Shown: positions 35,831 through 43,521 of the stretch, piece by piece
Layout: each line of letters opens with the position of its first letter
Position numbering within the stretch: position 1 is the stretch's first letter
NCBI RefSeq assembly: GCF_003206715.1
Contig: NZ_PZJU01000006.1
Span: forward strand, 1-64,000
DNA length: 64,000 bases
Source: Salinicola peritrichatus
Lineage (GTDB): Bacteria; Pseudomonadota; Gammaproteobacteria; Pseudomonadales; Halomonadaceae
Reading direction: 5' to 3'
Program-made: the position numbers and the translations under genes
The notes under the pieces: model-generated
The model's input: only the letters and a program-made list of their open reading frames with translations
Told to the model about the DNA's origin: nothing
The model's database searches: none

Positions 35831-36638
35831 TGGTGGTCTCCTTCTTATCGGCCAGATTGCGCTTGGCATTTTCAATGCCATCAGCCATGGCCTGACGGAT
35901 CATCTGGATGCCCTTATCGGGATCGACTCGGGCGACGCTGGCGCGATCGCGAATCCGGTTCAGAATCGCTTCTCCGGCCATCTGGATGCTGCGGGGGTGC
36001 GGGATCTTCTCCCGCAGAGTGGTGCATTCGCGCTTGAGCCAGTCGGCATACTCGTCGCGATACTTCTGCAGCTCGGAATCGAAGTCATCGGCGGCGGCCA
36101 GGCGGGTCTCTGCTTCTCGAACCGCTCGATAGCCCTGGTCATCGAACAGGCCGGAAAAGATGTCGGCGGCGAAGCCGAGGCAACTGAGGCACTTCTTCAT
36201 AGCGTCGGAGACCGATTTCTTCGGCGCTTCGCCGTCAGTCATCCACGTGCCTTTGTTGGTGCGGTAAACGGCGCGGGTATGGCCGTACTGAGTGACCTCG
36301 CCGCGTTCGCCGTGCCATTTGTACCAGAGCGTCAACCGGATGGTATGGGTCTGCTCGTGGGCGATCAGGCTGCCGGTCTGGGGATCGATGACCGGCGCGC
36401 CCTGGTCGAATCGCTCTTCGTCGATCCCGTAGCCCCAGCCCAGCCCCATCGGACCGAATACCTGAGTAGCTAGCCGGATCATGTGCATGGTGTCGATCGC
36501 GGTGATCGACTGGCCGTTGACGTTCGCCTGCTTGGTTGCGGTTGTGGGCGTCTTCTCGACCTGCTTCCACAACGCCATGTGGTCGGCTGCGCACGCCGAA
36601 GCCTGCGAGCCGCCCGCGTGGGTGACTTGCTGATTCAT
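35823..36638 (-). CDS. Rad52-like single-strand annealing protein
   Basis: A 271-aa protein with the Rad52/Sak-type core: MGLGWGYGIDEERFDQG near 59-75, a THTIRLTLWYKW strand, and GEAPKKSVSDAMKKCLSCLG near 127-146 (a Rad52 'TDA(L)KRCLRT-like' helix). The C-terminal half is helical. Such proteins anneal complementary single strands in phage recombination. GGAG precedes ATG 36638. An ERF-type protein is the alternative. Confidence 0.72.
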   Translation of the reverse strand: MNQQVTHAGGSQASACAADHMALWKQVEKTPTTATKQANVNGQSITAIDTMHMIRLATQVFGPMGLGWGYGIDEERFDQGAPVIDPQTGSLIAHEQTHTIRLTLWYKWHGERGEVTQYGHTRAVYRTNKGTWMTDGEAPKKSVSDAMKKCLSCLGFAADIFSGLFDDQGYRAVREAETRLAAADDFDSELQKYRDEYADWLKRECTTLREKIPHPRSIQMAGEAILNRIRDRASVARVDPDKGIQMIRQAMADGIENAKRNLADKKETTNG

Positions 36639-36690
36639 GAAGTTCTCCGGGAGAGATGCCGGCGGGCGCCGGACGGGGTAATGCGGTGGG

Positions 36691-37062
36691 CTAAGCGGCG
36701 GACTTGAGTAGGCTCTCCAACTTGCCGTCCTTAACTTCCCAGCCGATGGCCGCAAGAGCGCTATCGACGGCTTCAGTGTGTTCTCGAACGAGCCGATCAT
36801 CTTCAGGCTCACAGCCAAGCGCGAGGCAGGCAATCCACGCCGCCGCCCAGTTCCATATCTCACGCAGCACGTTATCGAGGCTGTCACTGCGCTCGCCGGA
36901 TAGCCATCGGCTCATCATCTCGGCATACGCCGGATGCTCGTAGCAGTGATCGAGTACGTCCTGGCAGTCATAGACCAGATTGACGCCGGCGTAATCCTGG
37001 CGATCGGCCAGGGTCATGAAGGCGCGTTCCAATTCCCCATCTAGCAGTGCATTCCTGTCCAT
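36691..37062 (-). CDS. Prophage hypothetical protein
   Basis: A 123-aa acidic, helical protein (several Trp residues near 70-80). No recognised family. It lies two bases from its upstream neighbour in the same operon. Confidence 0.6.
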   Translation of the reverse strand: MDRNALLDGELERAFMTLADRQDYAGVNLVYDCQDVLDHCYEHPAYAEMMSRWLSGERSDSLDNVLREIWNWAAAWIACLALGCEPEDDRLVREHTEAVDSALAAIGWEVKDGKLESLLKSAA

Positions 37063-37063
37063 A

Positions 37064-37258
37064 TCACACCCCCAGTTGCTGCCGCGCAGGCAGGTTGCGG
37101 AGCTTCATTTCGAACTCGACACGGCGCTGAATATTGACCGGGTCAGTAGGCGGCCGACATCCGATCAAAGGCCGGCCGGTGTCGATTACTGGCTTGCCGG
37201 CAACCCGGCACTGCGCCCGGTACTCGATCATCCGAGCGCGTCGATCGTTTGCGGTCAT
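37064..37258 (-). CDS. Small prophage protein
   Basis: A 64-aa basic protein starting MTANDRRARMIEYRAQC, with GGAGG before ATG 37258. A terminator-like hairpin lies directly upstream (37280-37300). Function unknown. Confidence 0.58.
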   Translation of the reverse strand: MTANDRRARMIEYRAQCRVAGKPVIDTGRPLIGCRPPTDPVNIQRRVEFEMKLRNLPARQQLGV

Positions 37259-37279
37259 GGCCGCCTCCTTGGAATAAAA

Positions 37280-37300
37280 AGCGCCCGACGAATGCCGGGC
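37280..37300 (-). terminator. Intrinsic terminator or attenuator inside the early operon
   Basis: On the minus strand GCCCGGCATTCGTCGGGC is followed by GCTTTTTATT, then at once by the ribosome site of the next gene. A terminator in mid-operon suggests control by antitermination. The stretch 37301-37514 has no supported gene. Confidence 0.6.
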
Positions 37301-37514
37301 TAAAGGCCGCTGGGACGCGGCATGCAGGGGAACTTCGGGGTGGGCTCTGCCGAACATCTCGCAGCATGTCGGCTACATTGGCCCGTGACGCGAGGGGTGC
37401 TGCGACAACATCATCGCCACATCAGCCTGCGTATTCAGAGCCCACTCCGAAGGACAGATATTCTCATCCTCTGCCGTAGCGCTATGCCGCGTTACCCAGC
37501 GGATCGGGTGGTGC

Positions 37515-37679
37515 TCATACATCACTTCCAGCTACGGTTTCGCGGATGTCGTCGATTACGCATTCTGGAGACCATCCACGCATGAAATACGTGTGGTAGC
37601 GATATGTGTCTAGCGACAGGTCAAGCCCATGATCGTCGGCTTCGTCTTTCAAATGCTCAAGCCAAGTCTCGTAATCCAT
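37515..37679 (-). CDS. Small acidic prophage protein
   Basis: A 54-aa protein (MDYETWLEHLKDEADDHGLD at the start) with GGAGAGG just upstream of ATG 37679. Acidic and helical; such proteins can be DNA mimics, but nothing specific supports that here. Confidence 0.5.
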   Translation of the reverse strand: MDYETWLEHLKDEADDHGLDLSLDTYRYHTYFMRGWSPECVIDDIRETVAGSDV

Positions 37680-37767
37680 CACCCTCTCCTCTGGTTGTCG
37701 ATCCCGCATACCACTCGTCGAATGGCATCTGGGATCGGCCACTGCCGTAGCAATGGCCATGCCTTTT

Positions 37768-38001
37768 CTAATGGCGCTTGATGAGATCGTCGATTGAAAC
37801 CTCACGCCCTGATGCTCGATGTAAGCTTGGGCCTGCATCGATGTCGTCCTCGTCGTCCCATACGAGAAAGTAACGCTCTCCAATCCGTCGCGGCTGGCTA
37901 AAATCGGCACCACTTGCGCCAGCGTTCTTAATTGCTTGCACGACCTCGTCATATTCGTCTTCTGACAAGCCAGCGGTTTTGACGTAATCTCCACGTTCCA
38001 T
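37768..38001 (-). CDS. Small prophage protein
   Basis: A 77-aa protein with GGAGAG before ATG 38001, containing GERYFLVWDDEDDIDAGPSL and ending in SIDDLIKRH. No recognised domain. Confidence 0.52.
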   Translation of the reverse strand: MERGDYVKTAGLSEDEYDEVVQAIKNAGASGADFSQPRRIGERYFLVWDDEDDIDAGPSLHRASGREVSIDDLIKRH

Positions 38002-38158
38002 ATAGTCTCTCCAAAACCAAAACCTGCTGCCCATCAACAGGCTTTGGAAGCGGGCCTCGCCGTGGCGAAGCCCTGAATCCTGATCCGTAACACGACCCGG
38101 CATCGCTCTCTGCCGTGGGGTGCCAGCCCCAACGCCTTGGCCCTCAATCGCCCGGCGA

Positions 38159-38689
38159 TCAAGCTGCAAGCTCGTGCGTGATCACTCCGCGCTTTAGCCG
38201 ATTCAACTTCATCGGTATCAGTTGCCAGTTGCCGTACCAGTGGAGTCCGCAGACGTTCGGGTCGATGATCGGCACGATGTGATCGACCTCGAACTTGATC
38301 CCGGTCCATTCCTCGTACTGCTTGGCAAGCTGTCGCAGATGCTTCATCCGAGCCTTGTTGCGTGCCATGAACAGGGGATCATCGATATTCAGCGTTCCGG
38401 CCTTAGTGAGCTTGACTCGACGCTTTCTGGCCGCGTCAGCCCTTGGGCTGAATCGGTTGTAGTCGACGAAGTATTGACGGTTACGCTCCTGGTAAGCCTG
38501 CTGATAAGCCTTGTTTCGATCGGCGTTATCTCGCTTCCATTTCCGGTCTTTCTCGTACTTACACTGAAGGCACTCGCGCCACATGCTTCTTTCGCAGACG
38601 TGCCCCTTAGGGCACGGCTCTCCAGTGAAGTAGCGCTTCATGCCAAGTGCCTTTGCCTGCTTTCTTGAAATGATGTGAACGTGAAGCAT
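38159..38689 (-). CDS. HNH endonuclease, possibly homing type
   Basis: A 176-aa protein with an N-terminal zinc-finger-like segment (CPKGHVC, then CLQC) and a C-terminal HNH core: FEVDHIVPIIDPNVCGLHWY followed by NWQLIPMKLNRLKRG. The VCGLH and NWQ elements are typical of phage HNH nucleases that act as free-standing homing enzymes. It is the first clear gene of the leftward operon. Confidence 0.82.
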   Translation of the reverse strand: MLHVHIISRKQAKALGMKRYFTGEPCPKGHVCERSMWRECLQCKYEKDRKWKRDNADRNKAYQQAYQERNRQYFVDYNRFSPRADAARKRRVKLTKAGTLNIDDPLFMARNKARMKHLRQLAKQYEEWTGIKFEVDHIVPIIDPNVCGLHWYGNWQLIPMKLNRLKRGVITHELAA

Positions 38690-39079
38690 GGTTTTCTCCG
38701 TCTTCGCATCCAGAGGCGCCCCAAAAGACGCCTTTGGATGCGCCCTCGCCGAGGGCGCTATCTCTCGCACAGATGATGTCGCCATCGGCTTCCACGGGGT
38801 GCCGCCCCGGTTCCGCCTCCATACCGACCCTCAATTGCCGGATGACCCGCGACGGTCGCCATACTGTGGTTGGCCGCCTCCGCATGCGGGATAGCTGTGC
38901 GTGTACTTCGCCGAGTTGATAAAGAACTTGCTGTTGCCCGGTCAGCATCCGGCGGCCTGGTAGGGCCGGCGATCCCTAGAAAACAACCTAAGTTGTTATG
39001 TAAGTTATACCTAGGTTGTTTTGTCGTCAACACCTAGGTTGTAAATTTTTCGCGGGAAGCAGATGAGGAGTTTGATGCA
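38690..39079 (-). promoter_or_regulatory. Leader and left operator region (OL/PL) of the prophage
   Basis: Three 14-bp sites like ACAACCTAGGTTGT lie at 38983-38996, 39006-39019 and 39029-39042, each 23 bases apart. Minus-strand promoter-like elements TTGACG (39025-39030) and TATAAC (39004-39009) overlap them, with a short 15-base spacing. They would drive the leftward operon under CI control. A strong hairpin with a TTTT loop (38704-38740) precedes the HNH gene. A 113-aa ORF (38607-38948, minus) is open here but has no ribosome site, so I do not call it. Confidence 0.75.
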
Positions 39080-39082
39080 GGC

Positions 39083-39108
39083 ACAAAAAACCCGCCGGGC
39101 GGCGGGTT
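39083..39108 (-). terminator. Intrinsic terminator after the repressor operon
   Basis: On the minus strand AACCCGCC-GCCC-GGCGGGTT runs into TTTTTTG. It ends the cI transcript after the gene at 39128-39514 and insulates the left operator region. Confidence 0.85.
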
Positions 39109-39127
39109 GGGCGAGGGAATAGAAATG

Positions 39128-39514
39128 CTATGTTAGGCGTAAGCGCTCAATAGTCGCTACGGTGTCAAAGGACGGGTCGTTAATATCGAAGAATACTTCG
39201 GCGAAGCCGTAAGCGTCTTGCCAGTTCGGATGGGCCATTTCGAACATTCGTAGATGATCTTTGATCACAGCCACCACCTCCCTCGTATCTGTCCCGGCTG
39301 TAATTTGCCTGTCCATGACCAGCGCCGTAACTGTCTGGGAAAGCCTTCTTAAAAACTCTTCATACGCAGCACGACCTTTGTCTTTGCCAAACCAGGTGCG
39401 TTTCCCATGGCTTTTGATCACCTTCGCCATAGCGACGACCAGCCCTTGAAGCGCTGTATAGGTATGTTTTCTTGTCAGCGCCAGCCTTTGTTGAAATAGT
39501 TCATTCCCTGCCAT
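39128..39514 (-). CDS. Lysogeny-operon hypothetical protein
   Basis: A 128-aa helical, basic protein encoded 17 bases after cI, in the same transcript and before its terminator. It is therefore expected to be made in the lysogen. No domain recognised. Genes in this position are often superinfection-exclusion or host-fitness factors, which is inference only. Confidence 0.62.
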   Translation of the reverse strand: MAGNELFQQRLALTRKHTYTALQGLVVAMAKVIKSHGKRTWFGKDKGRAAYEEFLRRLSQTVTALVMDRQITAGTDTREVVAVIKDHLRMFEMAHPNWQDAYGFAEVFFDINDPSFDTVATIERLRLT

Positions 39515-39531
39515 GTTATGCCTCTACTTAT

Positions 39532-40182
39532 TTACGTTTCTGCCCCTGCAAAGATCACTGTCCCCACGATCCGGCAGTTCCCGTTGATGGCGATATAGGG
39601 CTCAGGCCAATTAGGGTTCATGGCTTTGAGCATCTTCTGTCCGCCGTCTTCGATGTATTGCTTGAACGTGGCTTCGTTGGAGTCGCTCAGCATGGCGACT
39701 ACTTTCTTTCCGCTGATCGCCACTACTTCGGGATCGACAAAGATGATGTGGCCTTGCGGGAAGTAGGGCGCCATGGAGTCGCCTTTGACCCGCAGTGCGA
39801 ATGTGTAGGGACTGCACGGAACCGGGCAGGGCCAGTGCCTGGCTTCCGACACGTCGATCTGAGAAACGTCGACAGATGTCCAGGCACCTGCCTGAACCCA
39901 CGATAGCTCTGGCACTGATCGAGCGTTGGATAGCGACCCTACATATTCGACGTTCGATTCTTGAACTTTCCGGTTACGTCCATCCTCCTCACCGGCTTCA
40001 AGCCAATCAGCCGTGACCCCCAGTGTGCGGGCGATAGAAGACATGAAGCGCGATCGAGAAGATCTTCCGCTTTCAAGTTTTTGATAGGCCGCCTGAGACA
40101 TGCCTGATTTCTCAGCCACCTGATCCTGAGTAAGGCCAGCTTGCAGTCTGGCGGCGATCAATCGATCACGTAATGTTTTCAT
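39532..40182 (-). CDS. cI: CI-type repressor with S24 peptidase domain
   Basis: A 216-aa repressor: N-terminal helix-turn-helix (about 17-55, LTQDQVAEKSGMSQAAYQKL), a linker, and a LexA/CI autoprotease domain. The cleavage site is Ala98-Gly99 in WVQAGAW; the catalytic dyad is Ser136 (GDSMAPYF) and Lys174 (ATFKQY). It should hold the lytic promoters off and be cleaved with RecA after DNA damage. There is no ribosome site; the promoter spacing suggests a leaderless mRNA. Confidence 0.93.
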   Translation of the reverse strand: MKTLRDRLIAARLQAGLTQDQVAEKSGMSQAAYQKLESGRSSRSRFMSSIARTLGVTADWLEAGEEDGRNRKVQESNVEYVGSLSNARSVPELSWVQAGAWTSVDVSQIDVSEARHWPCPVPCSPYTFALRVKGDSMAPYFPQGHIIFVDPEVVAISGKKVVAMLSDSNEATFKQYIEDGGQKMLKAMNPNWPEPYIAINGNCRIVGTVIFAGAET

Positions 40183-40188
40183 TTCGTC

Positions 40189-40253
40189 AAGCTACAACCA
40201 AGGTTGTGAATTGACAAACAACCTAAGTGGTCTTTAAATACAACCTATGTTGT
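40189..40253. promoter_or_regulatory. Right operator region (OR) with divergent PRM and PR
   Basis: Three 14-bp operators: ACAACCAAGGTTGT (40194-40207), ACAACCTAAGTGGT (40218-40231) and ACAACCTATGTTGT (40240-40253). PR (plus strand): TTGACA at 40211-40216 and TTAAAT at 40234-40239, 17-base spacing. PRM (minus strand): TTGTCA (40212-40217) and TAGCTT (40189-40194), 17-base spacing. The two -35 boxes overlap. PRM would start about at the cI ATG. Confidence 0.82.
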
Positions 40254-40268
40254 TTGAGGAGTGCGGTT

Positions 40269-40526
40269 ATGCCCGCTTTGGCTGCGAAACCCGACATGGC
40301 TATTCAGCGCCGATTGGTTCGTGAAGCGATGAAGCTTCACAACGATAGCCAGTCAGCGCTGGCCGACTCCGTAGGGTGCTCTCAGACGATGATCTGGAAG
40401 CTGCTCAACGGTAAATCCCGCATCTCTGTCGAGATGGCTAGACGTATCCACCGCGCTACCGATGGTCGATGCCCCGAGCATGAATTCCGCCCCGATTTTT
40501 TCGAGGCGCCTGAAGAGGCCGCCTAA
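40269..40526 (+). CDS. Cro-like regulator (YdaS-type helix-turn-helix)
   Basis: An 85-aa protein, first gene of the rightward operon, with helix-turn-helix at about 28-60 (QSALADSVGCSQTMIWKLLN followed by a GKSRISVEMARRI helix). ATG 40269 has GGAG upstream, 16 bases after the last operator. By position and size it is the Cro counterpart of the CI switch. Confidence 0.85.
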   Translation: MPALAAKPDMAIQRRLVREAMKLHNDSQSALADSVGCSQTMIWKLLNGKSRISVEMARRIHRATDGRCPEHEFRPDFFEAPEEAA

Positions 40527-40586
40527 AACTCTGCGCCGTCCGTGAGGCCCGCGTGCAATCGCAACTGACTGAAGGATCAACGTCAT

Positions 40587-40925
40587 ATGCACTCTCGCTT
40601 TATCGAAGACCGGCGCTGCAAGGCTGACGGCGAACATCTCGATAACCCGGTGAAGACACGACTCACCGACGAGGAGTTCGAACGCCTGGAGCGGCATGCC
40701 GAGAAACGCCACGCCGGCGTGCTCTCGCACACCATTCGCGAGTTCGTGCTGCTCGGCATGGACATGGCGGAGCAGCGCCAGGCCGCGCTCGTCGACGTGC
40801 TCGACAGCGGCCAGAACTGGGATGAGCTACAGCGCGACATCATGCAGGCGCTGATGGCTCAGATCGTAGACCAGCGCATGACCGAGCGGCTTGCCGCGAG
40901 GGTAGTGCAACAGCAAACGGCCTGA
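40587..40925 (+). CDS. Small prophage regulator, ribbon-helix-helix-like
   Basis: A 112-aa protein with a segment NPVKTRLTDEEFERLERHAE and following helix that fit a ribbon-helix-helix fold, then a long helix. Possibly a CII-position regulator, but there is no direct similarity I can name. Confidence 0.6.
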   Translation: MHSRFIEDRRCKADGEHLDNPVKTRLTDEEFERLERHAEKRHAGVLSHTIREFVLLGMDMAEQRQAALVDVLDSGQNWDELQRDIMQALMAQIVDQRMTERLAARVVQQQTA

Positions 40926-40945
40926 CAGGGCCGAGGAGTCGCCCC

Positions 40946-41158
40946 ATGGAACCGATCAATCGTTCCGATATTCGAGGTTCTTTGGACCGGATGAGCGCAG
41001 CCGGAAGGGCAGAGCTGCATCGTGCAGCCGGTGAGCGCGGGATCACTGCCGAGCAGTTTTTCGTCGACGTGATTTTCGAGAATGCCGGCGGGCTGCAGGA
41101 GCAGTTGTATTCGCTGCGGCAGGCCATGACGCGCTCGCATCTGCGGGCGGTGAAGTAG
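40946..41158 (+). CDS. Small prophage hypothetical protein
   Basis: A 70-aa protein with a clear start at ATG 40946, helical, no recognised family. It lies in the rightward early operon between the two regulators and the HNH gene. Confidence 0.55.
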   Translation: MEPINRSDIRGSLDRMSAAGRAELHRAAGERGITAEQFFVDVIFENAGGLQEQLYSLRQAMTRSHLRAVK

Positions 41159-41316
41159 GGGAGTAGAGCGCCTTGAGAAGGGCGCTTTGCTTCGTAGATA
41201 CAAGGCCCTGTCAGGCCAAATCCGGACAGGCGAACATGAAAAAGCCCCGCAGGTTGTGGCGACCAGGGCGGGGCTATCTCACTAACAGAGCATCAAGCAC
41301 AAGCAAGGAATTCAAT

Positions 41317-41541
41317 ATGCCTGATCTTGCCCATGACGTAAAGCCCGGACGGTTCCAGTCGAGTGTGGTCGCTGGCCCTTGGCCTTCATACGTCCATTTT
41401 CGAAATCTGCCGGAGCGCGACCGCTGGGTCATGTACGGACACGCCAAGCGTGTGCGCCAGGACATGGAAGATACCGGCTTCGAGTTCACCGAGACCTACG
41501 AACAGTTTATCGCCCGCGTGTGCCGCGAGCTGGAGATTTGA
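41317..41541 (+). CDS. Small prophage hypothetical protein
   Basis: A 74-aa protein with AAGGAA upstream of ATG 41317. It contains PERDRWVMYGHAKRVRQDME and is otherwise unremarkable. It ends 2 bases before the HNH gene. Confidence 0.58.
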   Translation: MPDLAHDVKPGRFQSSVVAGPWPSYVHFRNLPERDRWVMYGHAKRVRQDMEDTGFEFTETYEQFIARVCRELEI

Positions 41542-41543
41542 GC

Positions 41544-41969
41544 ATGGATTTCGACGATTTCTTCATGACCTTTCCAGAAGAAGTAGCTGAGCAGCTCCGC
41601 AAAGACGCGGAAGCAGAAGAAATTGCTGTCAGCACTTTCAAAAACTTCATCCGTGAAAATCGAGACATCCTTTCTCCAATCTCCAGGTGGGGTGACGGGA
41701 AGTGCGGCTACATGAGAGAGCTTCTTTGCGAAGAGTTCGGCATTAACCCCTTTGAGAACGAGCCTCGCGGTTACAGGAAGCAGAAAATCTCACAGTCCTT
41801 GAGAACCAAAGTCTTCGAGAGAGATGAGTACCGCTGCAAGTGGTGTGGTGATCACAAAAACCTATGCGTCGATCACATCTACCCCGAATCCAAGGGCGGC
41901 AGCCTGGAGCTTTCAAACCTTCAGACTTTGTGCCGCACCTGCAATCTCAAGAAAGGAGATCGGGTATGA
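41544..41969 (+). CDS. HNH endonuclease
   Basis: A 141-aa protein with a C-terminal HNH core: VFERDEYRCKWCG, LCVDHIYPESKGG, NLQTLCRTCNLKKGDR. Both CxxC knuckles and the DH pair are present. The N-terminal 70 residues are helical and unrecognised. Its stop overlaps the next start. Confidence 0.85.
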   Translation: MDFDDFFMTFPEEVAEQLRKDAEAEEIAVSTFKNFIRENRDILSPISRWGDGKCGYMRELLCEEFGINPFENEPRGYRKQKISQSLRTKVFERDEYRCKWCGDHKNLCVDHIYPESKGGSLELSNLQTLCRTCNLKKGDRV

Positions 41970-42754
41970 GCATCCGCAGAGCCCCTCGCCCCGAGAGCAA
42001 TTTCTACCTGCTCGATAAGCGCATCAGCGAAGACGAGCGCCTTTCCTGGGCTGCTCGCGGGATGCTCATCTTCCTGCTGGGCAAGCCTGATCACTGGATT
42101 GTGTCTGTCGCCAACCTGATCAATGAAACCGCCGGGTCTAGCAAGAAGTCAGGTCGTGATGCGGTGTACGGCACACTGAAGGAGCTTGAGCGGGCAGGCT
42201 ATCTGACTCGCGAGAAAGCCCGCGCCGATGGCGGAGAGTTTGGTGGAGTTGATTACGTCGTCCACGAGTCACCGCTTACGGAAAAGCCGCACACGGCGAA
42301 TCCGGATACGGTCAAACCGCACACGGCGAATCCGGATACGGTCAAACCGGATACGGCGAATCCGACACAAGTAAGTATTGAAGGGGTAGTAAGTAATGAA
42401 ACCCCAGCAAGGAATGAAACCTCTTTGGCGTCTGGCGACGCAAAGCGAGCGAAGAAAAACACGCAGCTTCCTGACGACTTTCAGCCCAACGACACGAACC
42501 GTCGCATTGCTGCCGAGCGTGGTGTGAACCTGGAAGATGAGCTGGCGAACTTCAAGGACTACCACGGCGCCAAGGGATCCAAGTTCAAGGATTGGAATCT
42601 TGCCCTGAACACCTGGCTTCGCCGGGCACGCGGCACCAAGGTGCCCGGCAACGTCCACCCGTTCCCGGGGAGGCCGCGCCCGCAGCACAGCAACCTGGAT
42701 CAAGCCACCTCGCACGGCCTCACGCCGCGTGCTGACGGGACGTATTCGCTATGA
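41966..42754 (+). CDS. Phage replication protein with N-terminal winged helix
   Basis: A 262-aa protein of the phage replication-initiator/O-like type: winged helix at about 23-95 (LSWAARGMLIFLLGKPDHW; AVYGTLKELERAGYL), a Thr/Pro-rich linker with 10-residue tandem repeats (PHTANPDTVK), and a C-terminal DUF-like segment with FKDWNLALNTWLRRA that is common in such proteins. AAAGGAG precedes ATG 41966. It probably binds the phage origin and recruits the loader and DnaB encoded next. Confidence 0.75.
   Translation: MSIRRAPRPESNFYLLDKRISEDERLSWAARGMLIFLLGKPDHWIVSVANLINETAGSSKKSGRDAVYGTLKELERAGYLTREKARADGGEFGGVDYVVHESPLTEKPHTANPDTVKPHTANPDTVKPDTANPTQVSIEGVVSNETPARNETSLASGDAKRAKKNTQLPDDFQPNDTNRRIAAERGVNLEDELANFKDYHGAKGSKFKDWNLALNTWLRRARGTKVPGNVHPFPGRPRPQHSNLDQATSHGLTPRADGTYSL
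42287..42364 (+). repeat. 30-bp in-frame tandem repeat in the replication gene
   Basis: Two full copies and a partial third copy of a 30-bp unit beginning CCGCACACGGCGAATCC encode PHTANPDTVK repeats. It may be only a flexible linker, or, as with lambda O, iterons inside the initiator gene acting as its origin. Confidence 0.65.
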
Positions 42755-43521
42755 CCGAGACATCGATCATGGGCGTCCTGGAAACGCGAGCCGCGCATTG
42801 CGATCAGCACGGGGACTATGAGTCTTTGCTGCTGAACGTCGGCGGCAAGCGTTGGACAGGGTGCCCGCAATGCTCGCAGGCGGCGATCGACCGAGCCGAA
42901 GCTGAGCGCGAACAAAACCAGGTCGTCGATCTTCGCAGCCAGCGCGGTCAGGCCATGTTCGAACAGTCCGGCATTCCTGCGCGCCTGCGTGAGGCCACAC
43001 TCAAAAACTACGTCAGCGCGGGCGACTCTCAGCAGCGCGCCCACAAGCAGGTATGCGAGTACGCTCGCCACCTACCCGAACGTCTTGGCGACGGCAATGG
43101 GTTGATCCTGATGGGCAATATGGGGACTGGCAAGACGCATCTCGCTGTCGGGCTGATCCGGCACTGTACTCGCAACCTCGCGGTCGCCGCCAAGTACACC
43201 ACCGCGCCGGCGCTATTCTCCCGCATCCGAGCCTCATACAACTCTCACACCGAAACCGAGGCCAAGATTCTCGCCGAGCTGATCGCCGCCCCTTTGCTGG
43301 TGTTGGATGAGATCGGCGTCGGCAAAGGTTCCGACAACGAGTTGAACGTGACCTATAGCCTGCTTGGCCAGCGTTACGACGAACGCCGACCGACCATCGT
43401 CATCACCAACCTGATGAGCGAGGAATTCAAGGCGTGGTTGGGCGAACGCGTCGTCGATCGCATGCGCGAGACGAACCCTGTCGTCCTGTTCGATTGGGAA
43501 TCGCACAGGGGGCGCTCATGA
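42751..43521 (+). CDS. DnaC-like helicase loader (AAA+)
   Basis: A 256-aa ATPase: a Cys/His zinc-knuckle-like N-terminus (C17, H20, C38, C41), Walker A GNMGTGKT at 122-129, Walker B LLVLDEIG at 182-189, and sensor-like TIVITNLMSEEF. It loads the phage DnaB. Overlaps of 4 bases on each side show tight coupling with the replication protein and dnaB. Confidence 0.9.
   Translation: MTETSIMGVLETRAAHCDQHGDYESLLLNVGGKRWTGCPQCSQAAIDRAEAEREQNQVVDLRSQRGQAMFEQSGIPARLREATLKNYVSAGDSQQRAHKQVCEYARHLPERLGDGNGLILMGNMGTGKTHLAVGLIRHCTRNLAVAAKYTTAPALFSRIRASYNSHTETEAKILAELIAAPLLVLDEIGVGKGSDNELNVTYSLLGQRYDERRPTIVITNLMSEEFKAWLGERVVDRMRETNPVVLFDWESHRGRS

Noticed and set aside
38607-38948. Minus-strand 113-aa ORF in the PL leader
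   Set aside because: No ribosome site, overlaps the HNH gene and a strong hairpin; not supported enough to call, though an N-like leader gene cannot be excluded.
42287-42364. CRISPR-like array
   Set aside because: The repeats are in frame, contiguous without spacers, and inside a coding gene.
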